Part shown: one piece after another, positions 49,320-62,800 of the stretch
Numbering within the stretch: the first letter of the stretch is position 1
How the letters are laid out: each line of letters starts with the position of its first letter
Origin: Mactra quadrangularis
Taxonomy: Eukaryota > Mollusca > Bivalvia > Venerida > Mactridae
Length of the DNA stretch: 64,000 bases
Reading direction: 5' to 3'
Assembly (NCBI GenBank): GCA_025267735.1
Contig: CM046303.1
Coordinates: forward strand, 57,677,403 to 57,741,402
Position numbers and translations under genes: made by a program
Notes under the pieces: generated by a model
Databases searched by the model: none
What the model was told of the DNA's origin: nothing
Seen by the model: only the letters and a program-made list of their open reading frames with translations

Positions 49320-49765
49320 TTCGAATACGAAATTTCTTGGGTGCCAATCAAAATGTTAACATAGACTTGTCCTTACATATTACCGTAATTAGAAAAAGTT
49401 TGGAGTGAAATTTCTTTGGTACGAATCAAAATGTAAAAAAAACCAATTAGTCTCCAACAATGTTCGTAACAGGCAAAAAGATGGGTACAAAATTTATTGG
49501 GTACGAATTTAATGTTAACAAGCAATTCGTTCCTAAATATTTTCGTAACCAGTAAAAATTAGGTACATGTCTCGGGTATGACAAATGTTAACAAACGATT
49601 CGTCCCTAAATATTTTCGTAACAATTTAAAGTTGGGTACAGAATTCTTGGGTAATAATCAAAAAGTAAAGAAACGATTCGTCCCCAAATATTTTCGTAAC
49701 AAGAAAATGTTGGATACGAAATTCTTGGATTCGAATCAAAATCTAAACAAAAGGTTTGTTCAATT
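49320..49765. repeat. diverged minisatellite, 73-79-bp unit, about 6 copies
   Basis: The unit contains TACGAAATTCTTGGGTA, AATCAAAATGTTAACAA, ACGATTCGTCCCTAAATATT and TTCGTAAC. The last motif recurs at 49463, 49542, 49615 and 49693 (spacings 79, 73, 78). The last two 78-bp units stay in frame and make a repeat peptide NKRFVPKYFRN. The varying spacing suggests non-coding DNA. Confidence 0.8.
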
Positions 49766-50167
49766 ATAGTTTCAAACCAAAAATGTGAAATCACATAAAG
49801 GTTTCCAGGATACATTAATTAACTATAGAAGTTAAAAACCAGTTGTTACAGTTCTGAATAAAAATCAATTCTATACACATGAGCTAAACTCCTTCAGTAG
49901 AAACCATTTTCTGATAAAAAAAACTCTCACACTTTTTTTATGCCATACACATCCTGATTTTGTAAAAGTTTTGCTAAAACATGACTAAACATACTCACAA
50001 AAATTTTGTTAATGTAGACTATACCTTCCAACCCGCTCTACATCCTGAGTGTCAGCCAGTACCCTTCATATGACCTTAGATTACATGAATCAGCGGTGTT
50101 TATAACTCTGATCATGTCAAACTGAACCACAATCGCCATACAAAAAACAACAAGTTGAAATTATTCA

Positions 50168-50178
50168 TTTATTTTATT
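50168..50178 (-). other. candidate polyadenylation signals of the E4F1-like gene
   Basis: Two overlapping AATAAA hexamers on the - strand (TTTATT at 50168-50173 and 50173-50178), about 155-165 nt after the stop codon at 50334. Confidence 0.5.
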
Positions 50179-50333
50179 CAATAACAATTTCATTCTAACA
50201 TAATTAGTAACCAATTATAACAAAATAACATTCAGAATTTCAAGAGGTAGCTAACATAATGACTTAGTCGATCCCATCAAGCAATGTTTCCAATAACATA
50301 AGAACCAAAGATATCAATTCATTATTGTGATGT

Positions 50334-50807
50334 TCAATCAATTTCAACAACATCATTATTTTTATCATTATCATGTTCAGTTTCCATTACTTCAACTTCA
50401 AATCCTTCAGTATGTTCCATCACTTCATGTAAACTATCCCCACTGTTGTCTATCAGTTGTGTTATAGTAACCATCTCACCGACCTCACTCTCTGGCATCA
50501 TAGTTACTGTGGAAACATCACCTTCCTGTGGTATAGTTATAGTCTGTACTTTATCAGTATCACTAGAGTCAGCCATGGGTACTATAGCCACAGTTTCACC
50601 AGACCTACTATCTAGAACTCTCATACAATTATTACTAGTATCAGTGATCACAATATAATCATCAGTAACTTGTAAAGTTTCTACAGTGGCTAATGTACCA
50701 TCGTCGCTAGTTAGTACTTCAATATCTTTAACATCAACATTCTCACCACTACCACCAACTGTCTCATCTCCTCTTTCATTTGATTGAACTACAACTATCT
50801 CTGTAGG
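50334..50807 (-). CDS. E4F1: E4F1-like last exon (acidic tail and stop)
   Basis: Acceptor TTATTTCAG, then 157 codons and TGA at 50336-50334. Begins PTEIVVVQSNERGDETVGGS, is Thr/Val/Asp-rich and ends NNDVVEID. No finger; probably a regulatory or activation tail. Confidence 0.88.
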   Translation of the reverse strand, partial: PTEIVVVQSNERGDETVGGSGENVDVKDIEVLTSDDGTLATVETLQVTDDYIVITDTSNNCMRVLDSRSGETVAIVPMADSSDTDKVQTITIPQEGDVSTVTMMPESEVGEMVTITQLIDNSGDSLHEVMEHTEGFEVEVMETEHDNDKNNDVVEID

Positions 50808-53800
50808 CTGAAATAAAACATAAAGATTTTTTTCTAATTTCGTTTGGGTTAATCACCATAGCAACACATTGTATAGGTCATATAACAGTGGTCAGTTAAG
50901 TATAACATACAGTCAGTGACTGACAACTGCCCTACATGATTAAGAATCAGAAGTTAGAGTGAGAATGGCAGTATAAATTATTTCATGATAAAACTCCCCA
51001 GAAGTATGCCAAGCCTAGGAATAGAAGTTACACTCCTAGGCATGGCATACTTTCATGGAATTTTGTCAAACCAATGACACAATGGTAAGTAGACTTGTGT
51101 TTCCGACTGAGCTAGCTAGACAGGATCAAAGAAATTAATTAACAGGGTTAGGGTTAGCATCCAAAAAGCACACCCCAAAAAGTCAAGGGCATCGTCATGA
51201 CCATTTTGCTACATCATGGGTGAAAAACTAATTAAAGCAATGATATATAGATAACAAGATAATCTGTTTGATAAATTAGTATACTAACCTGATAAGGTAC
51301 AGTTTCATGTTGTGATGTAGACTGTTTATCATCAAATTCTTCCACACCAGATTCAGGTACAATATATTGTTGTGTATCAGCTACTACTGAGGAGAATTCA
51401 GCTAATACAGAGTAATCTGTCTCTTCATCATCAGTGAAATCTTTCATCATAACAGCTTGTCTTTGGCATGATACTATAATAGAAACACAAAGTATTGTTT
51501 AAAGTGACACATCAGACATAGAATGACATATTTATTGAATTGTATATCCTGACAAAGACATGACGCCAAAATGTAGAAACCTTACATACATAGCAAACAT
51601 GATGTGGTTTATTGCATTATTCAAACATCATGGGGGTTTATATTTCAAAATGTATAATATATCATAGGCTTACATTCCATTTTCTTCAGCAAAAATATAT
51701 TTTTCTTAGAATATGCCTTTGTTAATAAATACACACAATTGATAATGGTATAAAAATAAAACACTGCTCAACAGTTTGAACTATACAGTAATATATTATA
51801 TTTAATTCAAAAGTAACTTAAACATCAAAATAATAATACTTCGTTCAAATAGTAACAATAGGAATATCAGAAAGGATCACAGTTAACTTAGGTAACACTT
51901 TTATGTAGAGTTTAAGTTTTTCAAATACAGTAAAACTCGGATATAACATACTCGCTGGGCCATATAAAAAGGTATGTTATAACCGAGGTATGTTATATCC
52001 ATATAACATACTAAGTATGTTATATATCAGGATGAAAAACGTGCCAGAAAAAATGGTATGTTGTAACCGAGTGTATGTTATAACCGAGTATTTTATATCC
52101 GAGTTTCACTGTAGTACCCTACCATACTGTTTATATTTATGAAAATATTTGCAACCAATCAAACTTCATTTTCTAAACAACATAAATAGGAGACAAGACA
52201 CATCCAAATCTCCGTAAACAGATATCCTGTAAAGCATTGTCGTACAGGATCTCTACTGTCTCCGTGGAAGGTCACGTCAAGATGAACTTTGTGTCAACTA
52301 ATCAATGCGTAGCTTTCATCTAGAAGAAACACTATTAAAAACATTTTGGTTTCGTAATTTCTATTTTTAGACCAAGGTTTGCAAACTAATTTAACAGCGT
52401 TGTTGTGATTAGACGGCTCATTTCAAATTGTGTGACGTAGACGATGTAAACAAGTTATGTATCATAACAATTAAGTCAAGAATATTATGATGAGAAAAGG
52501 TCACCTGAACGTGACCTTCCTTTGAAAAAGGCCAGATCTAAATTAGCGAGTAGGCCAGCGGAAATTTTAGATCGGGTTTTAATCAAATAGGACACATCCA
52601 TACCTTTAGCTTTCAAATGTCTGTTTAGTGTTCCATGTTCAGCAAACTTTCTATTACAGAATCTACATTCAAAAGGCTTTTCACCGGTATGCATTCTCAT
52701 ATGTCTTACTACAGAACCTTTCTCTCGAAAACGACGATGACAAAATGAACATTCATATGGTAAAATATTGGTATGGGTACGTAAATGTACTTTCATTGCA
52801 TTCTGAAAAACATAGAATATTTATTTAGCACAGTGCAACACAGCAAAATTACAAGAAAACAGGGCTCGAATTTAAGCTCACATACTCGCAAAATGCTAGT
52901 GGATTTTGAAAATTGCAAGTAACGTTTATTTTAACTCGCAAATTTTTCGCAAGTTAAAATCACATGCAAAAATATTACTGTCTTACCTAATGAGACTGTA
53001 ATCAGCATTGAAGCAGCCAGACTGATCAATGGTATAATATAATTAAAGATTCACCGTAAAAACATATATGATATTTTTCGCTTATTCCAACTGTAATGCA
53101 CTTATTCTATCTGTAGTTAAGTATAGTACTAAGTTGCTTTCATATTGCATATACAAATAGTTACTGTGTGTGTCATTAAAATTTGGAGAAAAAAATGCGA
53201 GTGATTTTTTCATATTGCAAGTTGAAATAAAACCAACTCGCATAATTTTACGAGTCCAAGATCTTGTTAAATTCAAGCCCTGCAAGAAAACAAAGAAATA
53301 TTTTATCACAGCAAATGGCAATTTGCTATGACAAGCAACGCCAGGGATAGCAAACAGTTACTGTAAATAAAACGTTTTTATAATGAGTTTAACACTGTGA
53401 CAACACAATGTAGTTCATTTTACAATAGCCAGTGCACCTAATGTAGCTTTCCTGGACACTTGTCTATAACAAGTACTCACCTACCTTTCCAAAATCTGTC
53501 AACTTCTAGATATACTTTATTAATGGAGGAATATTGACATAATCGTCATATTTTCAAGGAAAAGTATAACCCCTCTACCCTCTTTAGGACCCTAGATTAG
53601 ATTTATTTATTTATTTTATTTTTTAATGTCATATTCAACACATATATAGGTAATATATATGATGGCCAGCTCTTCCTACTATAGGTTTCCTGGACACTTT
53701 TCTATCACCAGTACTAACTTACCCTACCACGAGGTCGACAACTCATGTGTAGGGTATGACCTGGCGCGACCGGGTTTCAAACCAGCAATCTCCCGATTTG

Positions 53801-56800
53801 AAGTCAGACATGCTAACCACTACGCCTCGGCCGTGGCTCCCTAGATTAGAAATTTCTAGGTGCTACCAACTGCACTACAAATCTGGGTACATAGATCAAT
53901 GTACTTACATTTGTTTTAAATGATTTCTCACATATTGGACACACAAATGGGCGTACAGCAGAATGTATTTTAACATGCTCTCTCACATGTGATAATCTCT
54001 TAAATAATTTCCCACATTCACCACATTTAAAACTTCTGTCCTCTGTATGTGTAGCCATGTGTTTCTTCAATGTGTCACGAGTTATAAATGCACGACTACA
54101 TTTAAAACATCTATGAGGTCGTAAACCTGAATAAAGACAGAATAATCAACAATTTACAAGTACACATGTATTAGAATTATAACAAGCTTTGTTATATAAA
54201 TGCTTTGCCATACTATCTTCATTTTGACCCAACGATATTGACAATCTCCATCAACAGACATCCTGTAGAGCGTTGTCGTACAGGATCTCTACTGTCTCGG
54301 TGGAAGGTCACGTCGAGATGAACTTTGTGTCGACCAATCAATGTGTAGCTTTCATCTAGACAAAAACACCATTAATCACATTTTGATTTCGAAATTTCTA
54401 CTTTTAGACCAAGGTTTGCTTGCTAATTTAACAGCGGTATTATTCACAGTCTGCGATTGGGCAGCTTTCAAATTGCGTGATGTAGACGATGTAAACAAGT
54501 TACCTATCATAACAATTTCGTCATGAATATTACGACGAGAAAAGGTCACCTGAACGTGACTTTCGTTTGAAAAAAGGCCAGATCTAAATTAGCGAGTTGG
54601 CGAGCGGAAAATTTTTGATCGGGTTTTAATCAGATTGAGATAATGACATCCCCCCTCTAAAATATTCACATGGTAGAAAATACAATAATACAATTTAAAT
54701 AAAACAGGGCTCAACAGTATTTTTTAAACAATGTTACACGGTTAGAAAACCAGCTATATGTTTAAATAGCCTATTAAAAACATCAGAATTTGTATTGCAA
54801 TATTAACAGGTATACCGTTTCACCATTTCACCCACCCCAAATATTTTTAAATTTTATTCAACTGTCAGTGGTGCATACATGAACATTGACCCTCCTTCCA
54901 TATATAAATACAGCAATCTGTTTTAAACCAACATGAGTACAGAAGCACTATAACTAGTATTTAAATCAGCAAGGTTAATGTATGAACCACAGACAGTTGA
55001 ATAGTCTTCAATAATAGTAACACTGAATCACTTACCTGTATGATTTCTCATGTGAAATCTAAGATAATTACATCTTCTAAATTGTTTATTACAAACAGGA
55101 CATTTATATAATGTTTCACCATTTATATCATTATTGGCTTCCATATCATTTGTCTCGGCTGGTATATCCATTAATTGTTTTAATGCTACTTGAGCTTTTT
55201 TACAACCACTGAAAGTAATATACAAGTAAATTGGTAATGTGCTCAGAAACTGGACCACATCTCAATTACTATTAGATCGAATTCACTAAAAACTTGTATT
55301 TGTTAATAAATAGCATTTTCCTTCTCAAATCTAAAAAAATAGATCTTTTTTCTATAACTATATAACGTTGTTTCCAATGACTTGCTATGACGATAAATCC
55401 AACCCCATAAGGAATAACTCAAATACAAAACAAGCTGAAGTTATAGTTCTTTGGCACTGCATTTCTACTTGTTGTAACACTTGTGTACACTAAGTTTCAA
55501 GTAAATATGCTTTAATATGACAGTTAATATGCTCTGTACAAAGGAGCTGCAAGCCCAGCAAGGGTAATTCTATATGTAAGGTCTATAATGGGTAAATATA
55601 ATGTCTTTACCCAAAAGGTTAAGCAAAGCAGTTTTGAATCAATCTGAAACAAATTTAAGGTAAATACATTGGTTTTTCATACAAGACAACATAACAGTTT
55701 CTTTATCTAATAAGAAGTTGATGGTCCTTGTATAATCAATGGAAGTCTTAACCTTTCAAACAACAAACAAACACCATTTGCATGGGCAAAGACTTTTATG
55801 AAACCTTGAATTTTGGAGTCACATATAAACATTCATCAAACATATATTATAAACATTACATTATGCGTCATCAACTATATGAACAATACAGTATTAATCA
55901 TCATACATGAATATTGACAACAATAATACTTAATTAAACATGCCTAGACAAATAGTTCAGGCTAAAAACCAGAGATAAAAGTATGCCCATAACAACACAT
56001 AAAAATTCACTCTGGAAAACTTTACATACCCGTCTATGCATTATCAACTATTTCCAAACTCTCAATAATGTAAGTGTATATTTAAGATATTCAATCGTAC
56101 TAATAATATAATATAATTCATTGCATATAAAGTCAATTCATGAAAACCAAAAAGTCAAATTTGAATAAACTACGTGTTCAAGGTTCTAAGTCTAGCATAG
56201 AACTGAATATTCCGTGCGATATTCCCGCCACTAACCGTTCCTGTTAAGTGACTTATCGCTAGGTGATAAAACTACCCGTATGTTGTATACAAAACGGTGA
56301 AGACATACGTTCTGTCGCTATACTATGTAACGGGCAGAACTTAAAAGTAATGAATTAAGGCAATACAATTAGGAAGTTGAACCAAAATTTTAATAAGACT
56401 AAAAGACAAGAAAGGCTTAAAAATGCAAAACACATCAGCACAAAAAACATTACATCGTTCAGCATTTAATGGCATTAATATGCAAACTTAGACTCCCAAG
56501 TAAGGGACAGAAATTGAAATCTGGAACGTAAAACATCCCACATGATGTTGATACTTACTCCATAATATCATTAAATTTGATATAATTTCTATCATCTCTG
56601 GGAACTTCTAATTCTGATAATGGATCACTACTCTGTAAATAAAAAATAACAACTGTACTATACTGGGTACCGTTTCATCAATGTTTTCATACTGACTACA
56701 ATGCTACTGTACTCAAATCTGATACCAACTATACCTATCACTGAATATGATGAATACCTCGGGTCTTAGTAAAGACATTTGAATCAAATTTGTGCAATAG

Positions 56801-59800
56801 GTGCTGAGAGAATGAGCGGACAAGATTATTCACCAAAGGGCTATAACTCTACTTAAAATCAATGGACTGTAACCAAAATGGGATATGCTTATGCGGCATA
56901 AGTTAACTAACTTAATGAAAAACGAAACTGAAAACTTTGTTGAATCAGCTACTGTTATTGAATTTTCATGACATTTCATCTCTATTTAAATCAAAACATT
57001 GTGTAGGTTTTTTCACCACAAAAGTGATTGTTTCAGAGAATGTAATGTTAAAAAAATTCATTATGACTGATGCATATTACTAGTTAATGGTTTTAATAAT
57101 TTATAAGCTATATGAGGAACAAACAGTGACAAACATTGTTTTCACAATTTATAAAGAGGTTTAAACTGCAAAAAGGTGTCAGATATCCCATTGATATGCA
57201 TATGATACAATTGATATCACTTAATATCAATGATAATCCCATAACAATAGCTACCAATGAAACTTGTAATCAGATAACCAACTAATATGCATTATCATTT
57301 CTAAAGTAGTTTTAAACAAAATTCTATCAAGAATGTAACTAAATAGAAATAAGATGGCCAGTACTCAGAAATACTCATGAGTATCGAGTACTGCTAGTTC
57401 AGTACTTGAGTAAGTATGAGTATGAGTACAATTTATTTTCCTGAGTACTGAGTACAGGCGAGTACTGGAAAAAGTGGTACTTGTACTCATAATACTCGAG
57501 TACCGGTACAAGTACGAGTACCCCATCCCTGCTTATGCCTGCTTGATTACAAGTCTATGATTGAAGTTTGAATCAAATCTGTACAATATGTGCTGAGAAA
57601 TTGCGCAAACAAGTAAAAGCTACTGACTGTCAAGTTGACTCCTATATACCCCCTAAACATAGTTTTTGGGCTGGGGTATAATAATATTCCCATTTATGTA
57701 TGGGGATTAACTATACCCATACATGAATGTAAATAGTATTTTCCCCCAGCATATACATTGTATATTTAATTCAGTCACTTAAATAAACGCAACACTGACA
57801 GCTGAATATAATACACCAATAGGTGAAAACTGAAAAACTTAAGTTTGATCCTAGATACATTTATGTGGCCTGATTTTTAAAATACATGTTATGCATCTAC
57901 ATAGAGCAGACACTTCAAAATGAACAATGATATCTTAAATCAATAACTTACCCTGATTTGTACATTATGATGTAGAAACATATGATTCTCAAAATCTACT
58001 TTATTATCAGTAATAAAATGACATAGATGACATTTACAAGTATCGCCAGCTAAATGTGTACGTAAATGGGTCTTTAATGCTTCCTGCGATAAAAATTCTT
58101 CTTGGCATACCTACAATATATAACAAAATAAATACAATATATAGCAAGTATTTTTAATGGCTTTAATGTTGCGTCAACACAAACTATAGTAATTTTACAG
58201 CATCCAGCTCATCTAACCTAGCTTTCTTGGACTTCTATTTTTACCTACAAAAATTATTAATGTTGAAATATGATTTTTGCATCCTCTTTAACAGTTTGAC
58301 TCATATGAGCTGAGATGGTTATTATTTCTAGTATGTATTAGTAATCATTTTCTAACTTCTGAGAGGCAGCTGCTTTTTTTCTCATAAATAAAGTTAAAGG
58401 TCAGCATTCAGACAGGAACCAATAACTCTCTATAAATGATCATTTAAAATCATTTCATGACAGTAACCTTTATCACTCAACCACACAGTCAGGTCTACAT
58501 AGACTATGTGGCAACCCTTAGAATGCCAACATGTACAAATATATCATACGTATAGTAATAAAGTAATAGCTTATTAAACAGGCATTTATCCTGATCAATG
58601 AAGTAGTTGTACTGATATTCATCAGAACAGAACAAAACAAACCTTTCATACCTAAAATCATGAAGTAATCATAGTAATCATATGTACAATTCATAAATAG
58701 AAATATAGAAATATAAGAAAAGAAAACAAAAATTACTTTTATATATATAAAAAATATTAAACCTTCTGGAGGAAGAGAGAGGGGGGAGGGGAGTGATAAG
58801 AAAGTTAAACATTTGACCATCAAAGAACGACAACTTTTACATGTATTATATTTACTGAAACTGTACCGGAAAACTAGAATTTTTATGCATAGACGCTTGA
58901 CATATGAATTTAGTTTCGAGTGTCTTTTTATGAACATCCCTGGAGATTCTTTTCATTCAAATTTTTGAGCAGACAACACATGGTGAAATGAATTATATTC
59001 CTCTCACAAGAACCCATTTACACTTGAATGTAAAAAAGCGATTGCTGGTACATTTATTGCTGATGAAAAGAAGCACAGTTCTCAACATATTTGAATACAT
59101 ATCTCTTACCCAATCTAAAACCTGATCAATAATTCTCTTATCTAAAACAAGAAATAATGAAATTCTGATGCTATCAATAGTGTTTGGCCTAAACGAAAGC
59201 TAAACATAGATTGGTTGCCCAAAGGTCATATTAAAGTGACCCCTAGTGTGATGACTTAAGATTATAGGACAGCGGTCATAGGTCTATACGAAGATCACAA
59301 TTAACAATCTCAAAGCATGGGTTCTATCACAGGATAACCCCTAATATATAACATCACTAGATATACATACCTTACATATATTATAATCAGTTTGACTAAC
59401 AGTCTCCTCTGTATGTACAATATCTTGTATACTATCATCAGTATGTAGTGTACCATCATCATTTGTTATAGTTTTAATATTATCATCTATAACAACTTCT
59501 GTTCCTTCACATAGTTCACCATCAAACTATGATATATAAAAATATTAAAAAAGTAATAAGAAAGGGACTTTAGTCAGTTATTTCCCCTTGTATACTCTTC
59601 AAATAGGTAGGTCCAATTAGTTGGATTACTCGGATTTTACCCTTACTTTTCAATGTCAATTTGCCAATACTAATCTTAAATAACTTTTTTGTAAATCATT
59701 TTATTTGTTTGAAAATCAAGCTAAGTATTTTTAGTGTAAAGAACTATCAAAATTTCATCACTTCAGTAAATATCTTAATTAACAAGAAAGATATTAGATG

Positions 59801-62800
59801 AAATATTTTGTTATCTTTACATAGATGATAAGGAACATACATATTTTAAAATTTGAAAAATTAATATAACATTAACAAATTAAAAGTAAAAAAAATTAAA
59901 GACAATTTTCAGTTCATGGGAGACAATTTTGAAAAAAAAATGTATTTGGAGTTATGAACCTTGTCACATGAGATGTGGTTGATGATAAGGAACATCTATT
60001 TAAAGTTTGAAGTCAATACTTAAAGAAATAAAACAGTTGCAGTAAAAACAAACATTTTTTAAAGAAATTTCTAAGTCACAAGGGGAGATAATTCTGAAAA
60101 AAATGTATTTGGAGTTATGAACCTTTTCACATGAGATGTGGTTGATTATTAGGAACATATATTTAAAGTTTGAAGTCAATACTTAAAGAAATAAAACAGT
60201 TATAGTAAAAAATATTTTACTGCACAAAAACTTTAATCAGAAATATGGACGCAGAAGCCGACGCTAGGGCGAGTATGAGAGCTCTCCATTTACTTTGTAA
60301 AGTCGAGCTAAAAATGGAAAATACCCAAATGCACCAATAACTTAATGCATGCATAAGTGTTCTTAAGATTAAATAAAAATAATAAAGACTTTAATTAATG
60401 AGATTACATTTAAATAAATCCCATCTTCCATATAACTAAAATTTTGAATGAATTTACAATACTGTGCATAAATTGGATAATAAGTTAGGACAAAGACATT
60501 AAGATCCAACACAAGTGAATATAAAACATAATTACCAAATGTTTATCATGGGTATCGTGTATAACATTATTTAAAACATTATTAGTATGCAGATCAGTAA
60601 TACATTCTTCATTATTTGTAGTATCTTGTAAACTGTGTACACTAACAACTTGTATATTCTGTACAACAGGCAACTGTAACATATACATAGTAAAATAGAA
60701 ATAAATAAAAAATATATAAAACAGAGGCTCCTGCGAAACCTGGACTGCTCACCTGAGAACTAGAATCAAAACAAAACAAAATTTAACACTAATAACATTA
60801 TGCAAAGGTGGCTGGCACTGTTCTGAGTCATAAACACTATGTTAACATATAATGTAAATTACAAAACAATGATGTTTTTTAGCGGCCAGGGCCCAGTTTC
60901 ACGAAAAAAACTCAACTTTATACTCAAACGCAACTTTTTGTTTCGATCATTAATTTTGCTTATTTAATCAGTGTTACAACAAATATAAGAAAATAAAAAG
61001 GCTCAAACAAACATGTTTGAATAAGATTTAATTCTATTGTATTGAGTTGAGTCTGTTAATAAACTGTTGAGTTTCTCTCAAATGAAATCTTGGCTCATGG
61101 CTTTAAGTTTATAATAAAACCCATGATGATTTATGTTGATACATTTTATATCTTTTTATTATTATGATCATATAATAACAGCCATTCCAACTGAATTGAC
61201 ATGCTATATAGAGACCAAAAACACTTGAGTCAGTTATTGAGTTTGTACTTAAGTTTGTTTGTGAAACTGGGGCCAGTTTCTTCATTGGAAAATATTCTAT
61301 TTCGCAGATTTATACATGCATGCATAGCTAAGGCTTTGCTTTTACAAATGGCACCACCACCTTCTACAGATTGCATATGCCGAAACAAAAATTAATAGGC
61401 AACACCACAATCAATGCAGAATTGGCTTGGTATACACAGAAGTAGCAAAATCATCGAGCAGGTTGCCTATGATATTATGTATTATTACCTGATTGCTTAT
61501 ATAAGTGTAATTCGATATTTTTAACTGTTTTCTGAGTAAACTGTTGACCGGTCAATAGTTTTGACTGTTTCCCGCACGTGCTCTGATGTCACGCAATGTT
61601 ATTCAAACTGTTACTGTACTGATATGAGGGGAAGTAACTGCTATTGGATTTTAAGCTTTACCAGATGCCTTCGAATGCAGCAAGCTTCCATCAATCTTGA
61701 TTAAGCAGACGTAAAAATGTCAAGAACTGTACTAAAATAGTAGTTGATCAGGTAATAAAACTGTTATTTTTTGTGTGATTTGGAAACAGCCAAACTGTTG
61801 TCCCTTGGTGTCAGGAATAGTGTTTTAAACTGTTTCCCTCAATTTAAAACACTATTCCCTCCACCTCCAGCCAACAGTTTGACTGTTCCTAAATCACACA
61901 TGAATAACAGTATAATACTAAGTATATATGTTATAGATAAAATGACTACTTACATTATTACTATCTTGTACATCATGTGATAATTTACCTACAGCAGCAG
62001 GTATGTTAGGATCTGTAGACCAAGTTTTCTTATATCTAGGTAAATCATCATCTGTCTTATTTGAACATGGTACTCTATAATAATAATAATATAACATTAT
62101 ATCATATAAATTAGGGCTGTCACAATTACTAACAAGAGCTGTCCGTAAGACAGAGCGCTCGACGTTTCTCAGTTCTAAGGAATCGGTGTTATGGGTTTTG
62201 ATAGTCATACAATAATAATACTAAATACCAAGTAGAAAAACGGGCATAACTGTGTCAAAAATAATTAAAGGATGAAATGTATGATGAAAATGTATGCTGA
62301 TTTAAGCTTGACCTGTCTGAGTCCAAACATATCCATCAACCCTGGTAAAAAAGGTTAGTATAAAAGATAAATAAATCTTCATTTGAATAAAACTATGACC
62401 ATTAAATACATTAATGAGATTACAAATAGACTATGCATGTGCTTTAATCAAAATATAATAAATATAATAAGTTTATACTATAATACAACTGTGTAAATAG
62501 AAACATTAGCAACATACTCCTTATAATTATATAACTTTATGTTAAAAATTACTTAAAATGAATTTACAAATATAGGAGCTAATACCTAGATTTTAAATGT
62601 CTAGTTAAAGCACCAGATTCTGAAAAATTTCTACCACATAATTCACATGGATATGGTCTCTCACCTAAAACAAAGATTTTATTAATAGAAAACATGAACA
62701 AATACAAAAACATCCAATAGTTTTTAATTGTTATAACAAGTTTGAGAAAATTTCAAAATTCTTAAGGGATTTAGCATGCAAATCATTTACACATGATTTG

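Larger units (their letters stand above)
36960..50160. other. gene-poor region between receptor copy 2 and the zinc-finger gene
   Basis: About 13 kb without a recognised host gene on either strand. Contents seen are SINEs, foldback and hairpin elements, two tandem arrays, a CT microsatellite and a LINE fragment, listed separately. Between 37830 and 42450 I see only AT-rich DNA plus the hairpin at 39520-39602. Confidence 0.6.

Noticed and set aside
51143..51160. GGGTTAGGGTTAG, telomere-like
   Set aside because: Only two units in an intron; not a telomeric tract.
52485..52603. Continuation of the zinc-finger frame past the exon end
   Set aside because: This is the intron and MITE read through after the donor; the downstream exon joins in phase and supplies the C2HC cysteine, so it is not part of the main protein (possible minor isoform, see findings).
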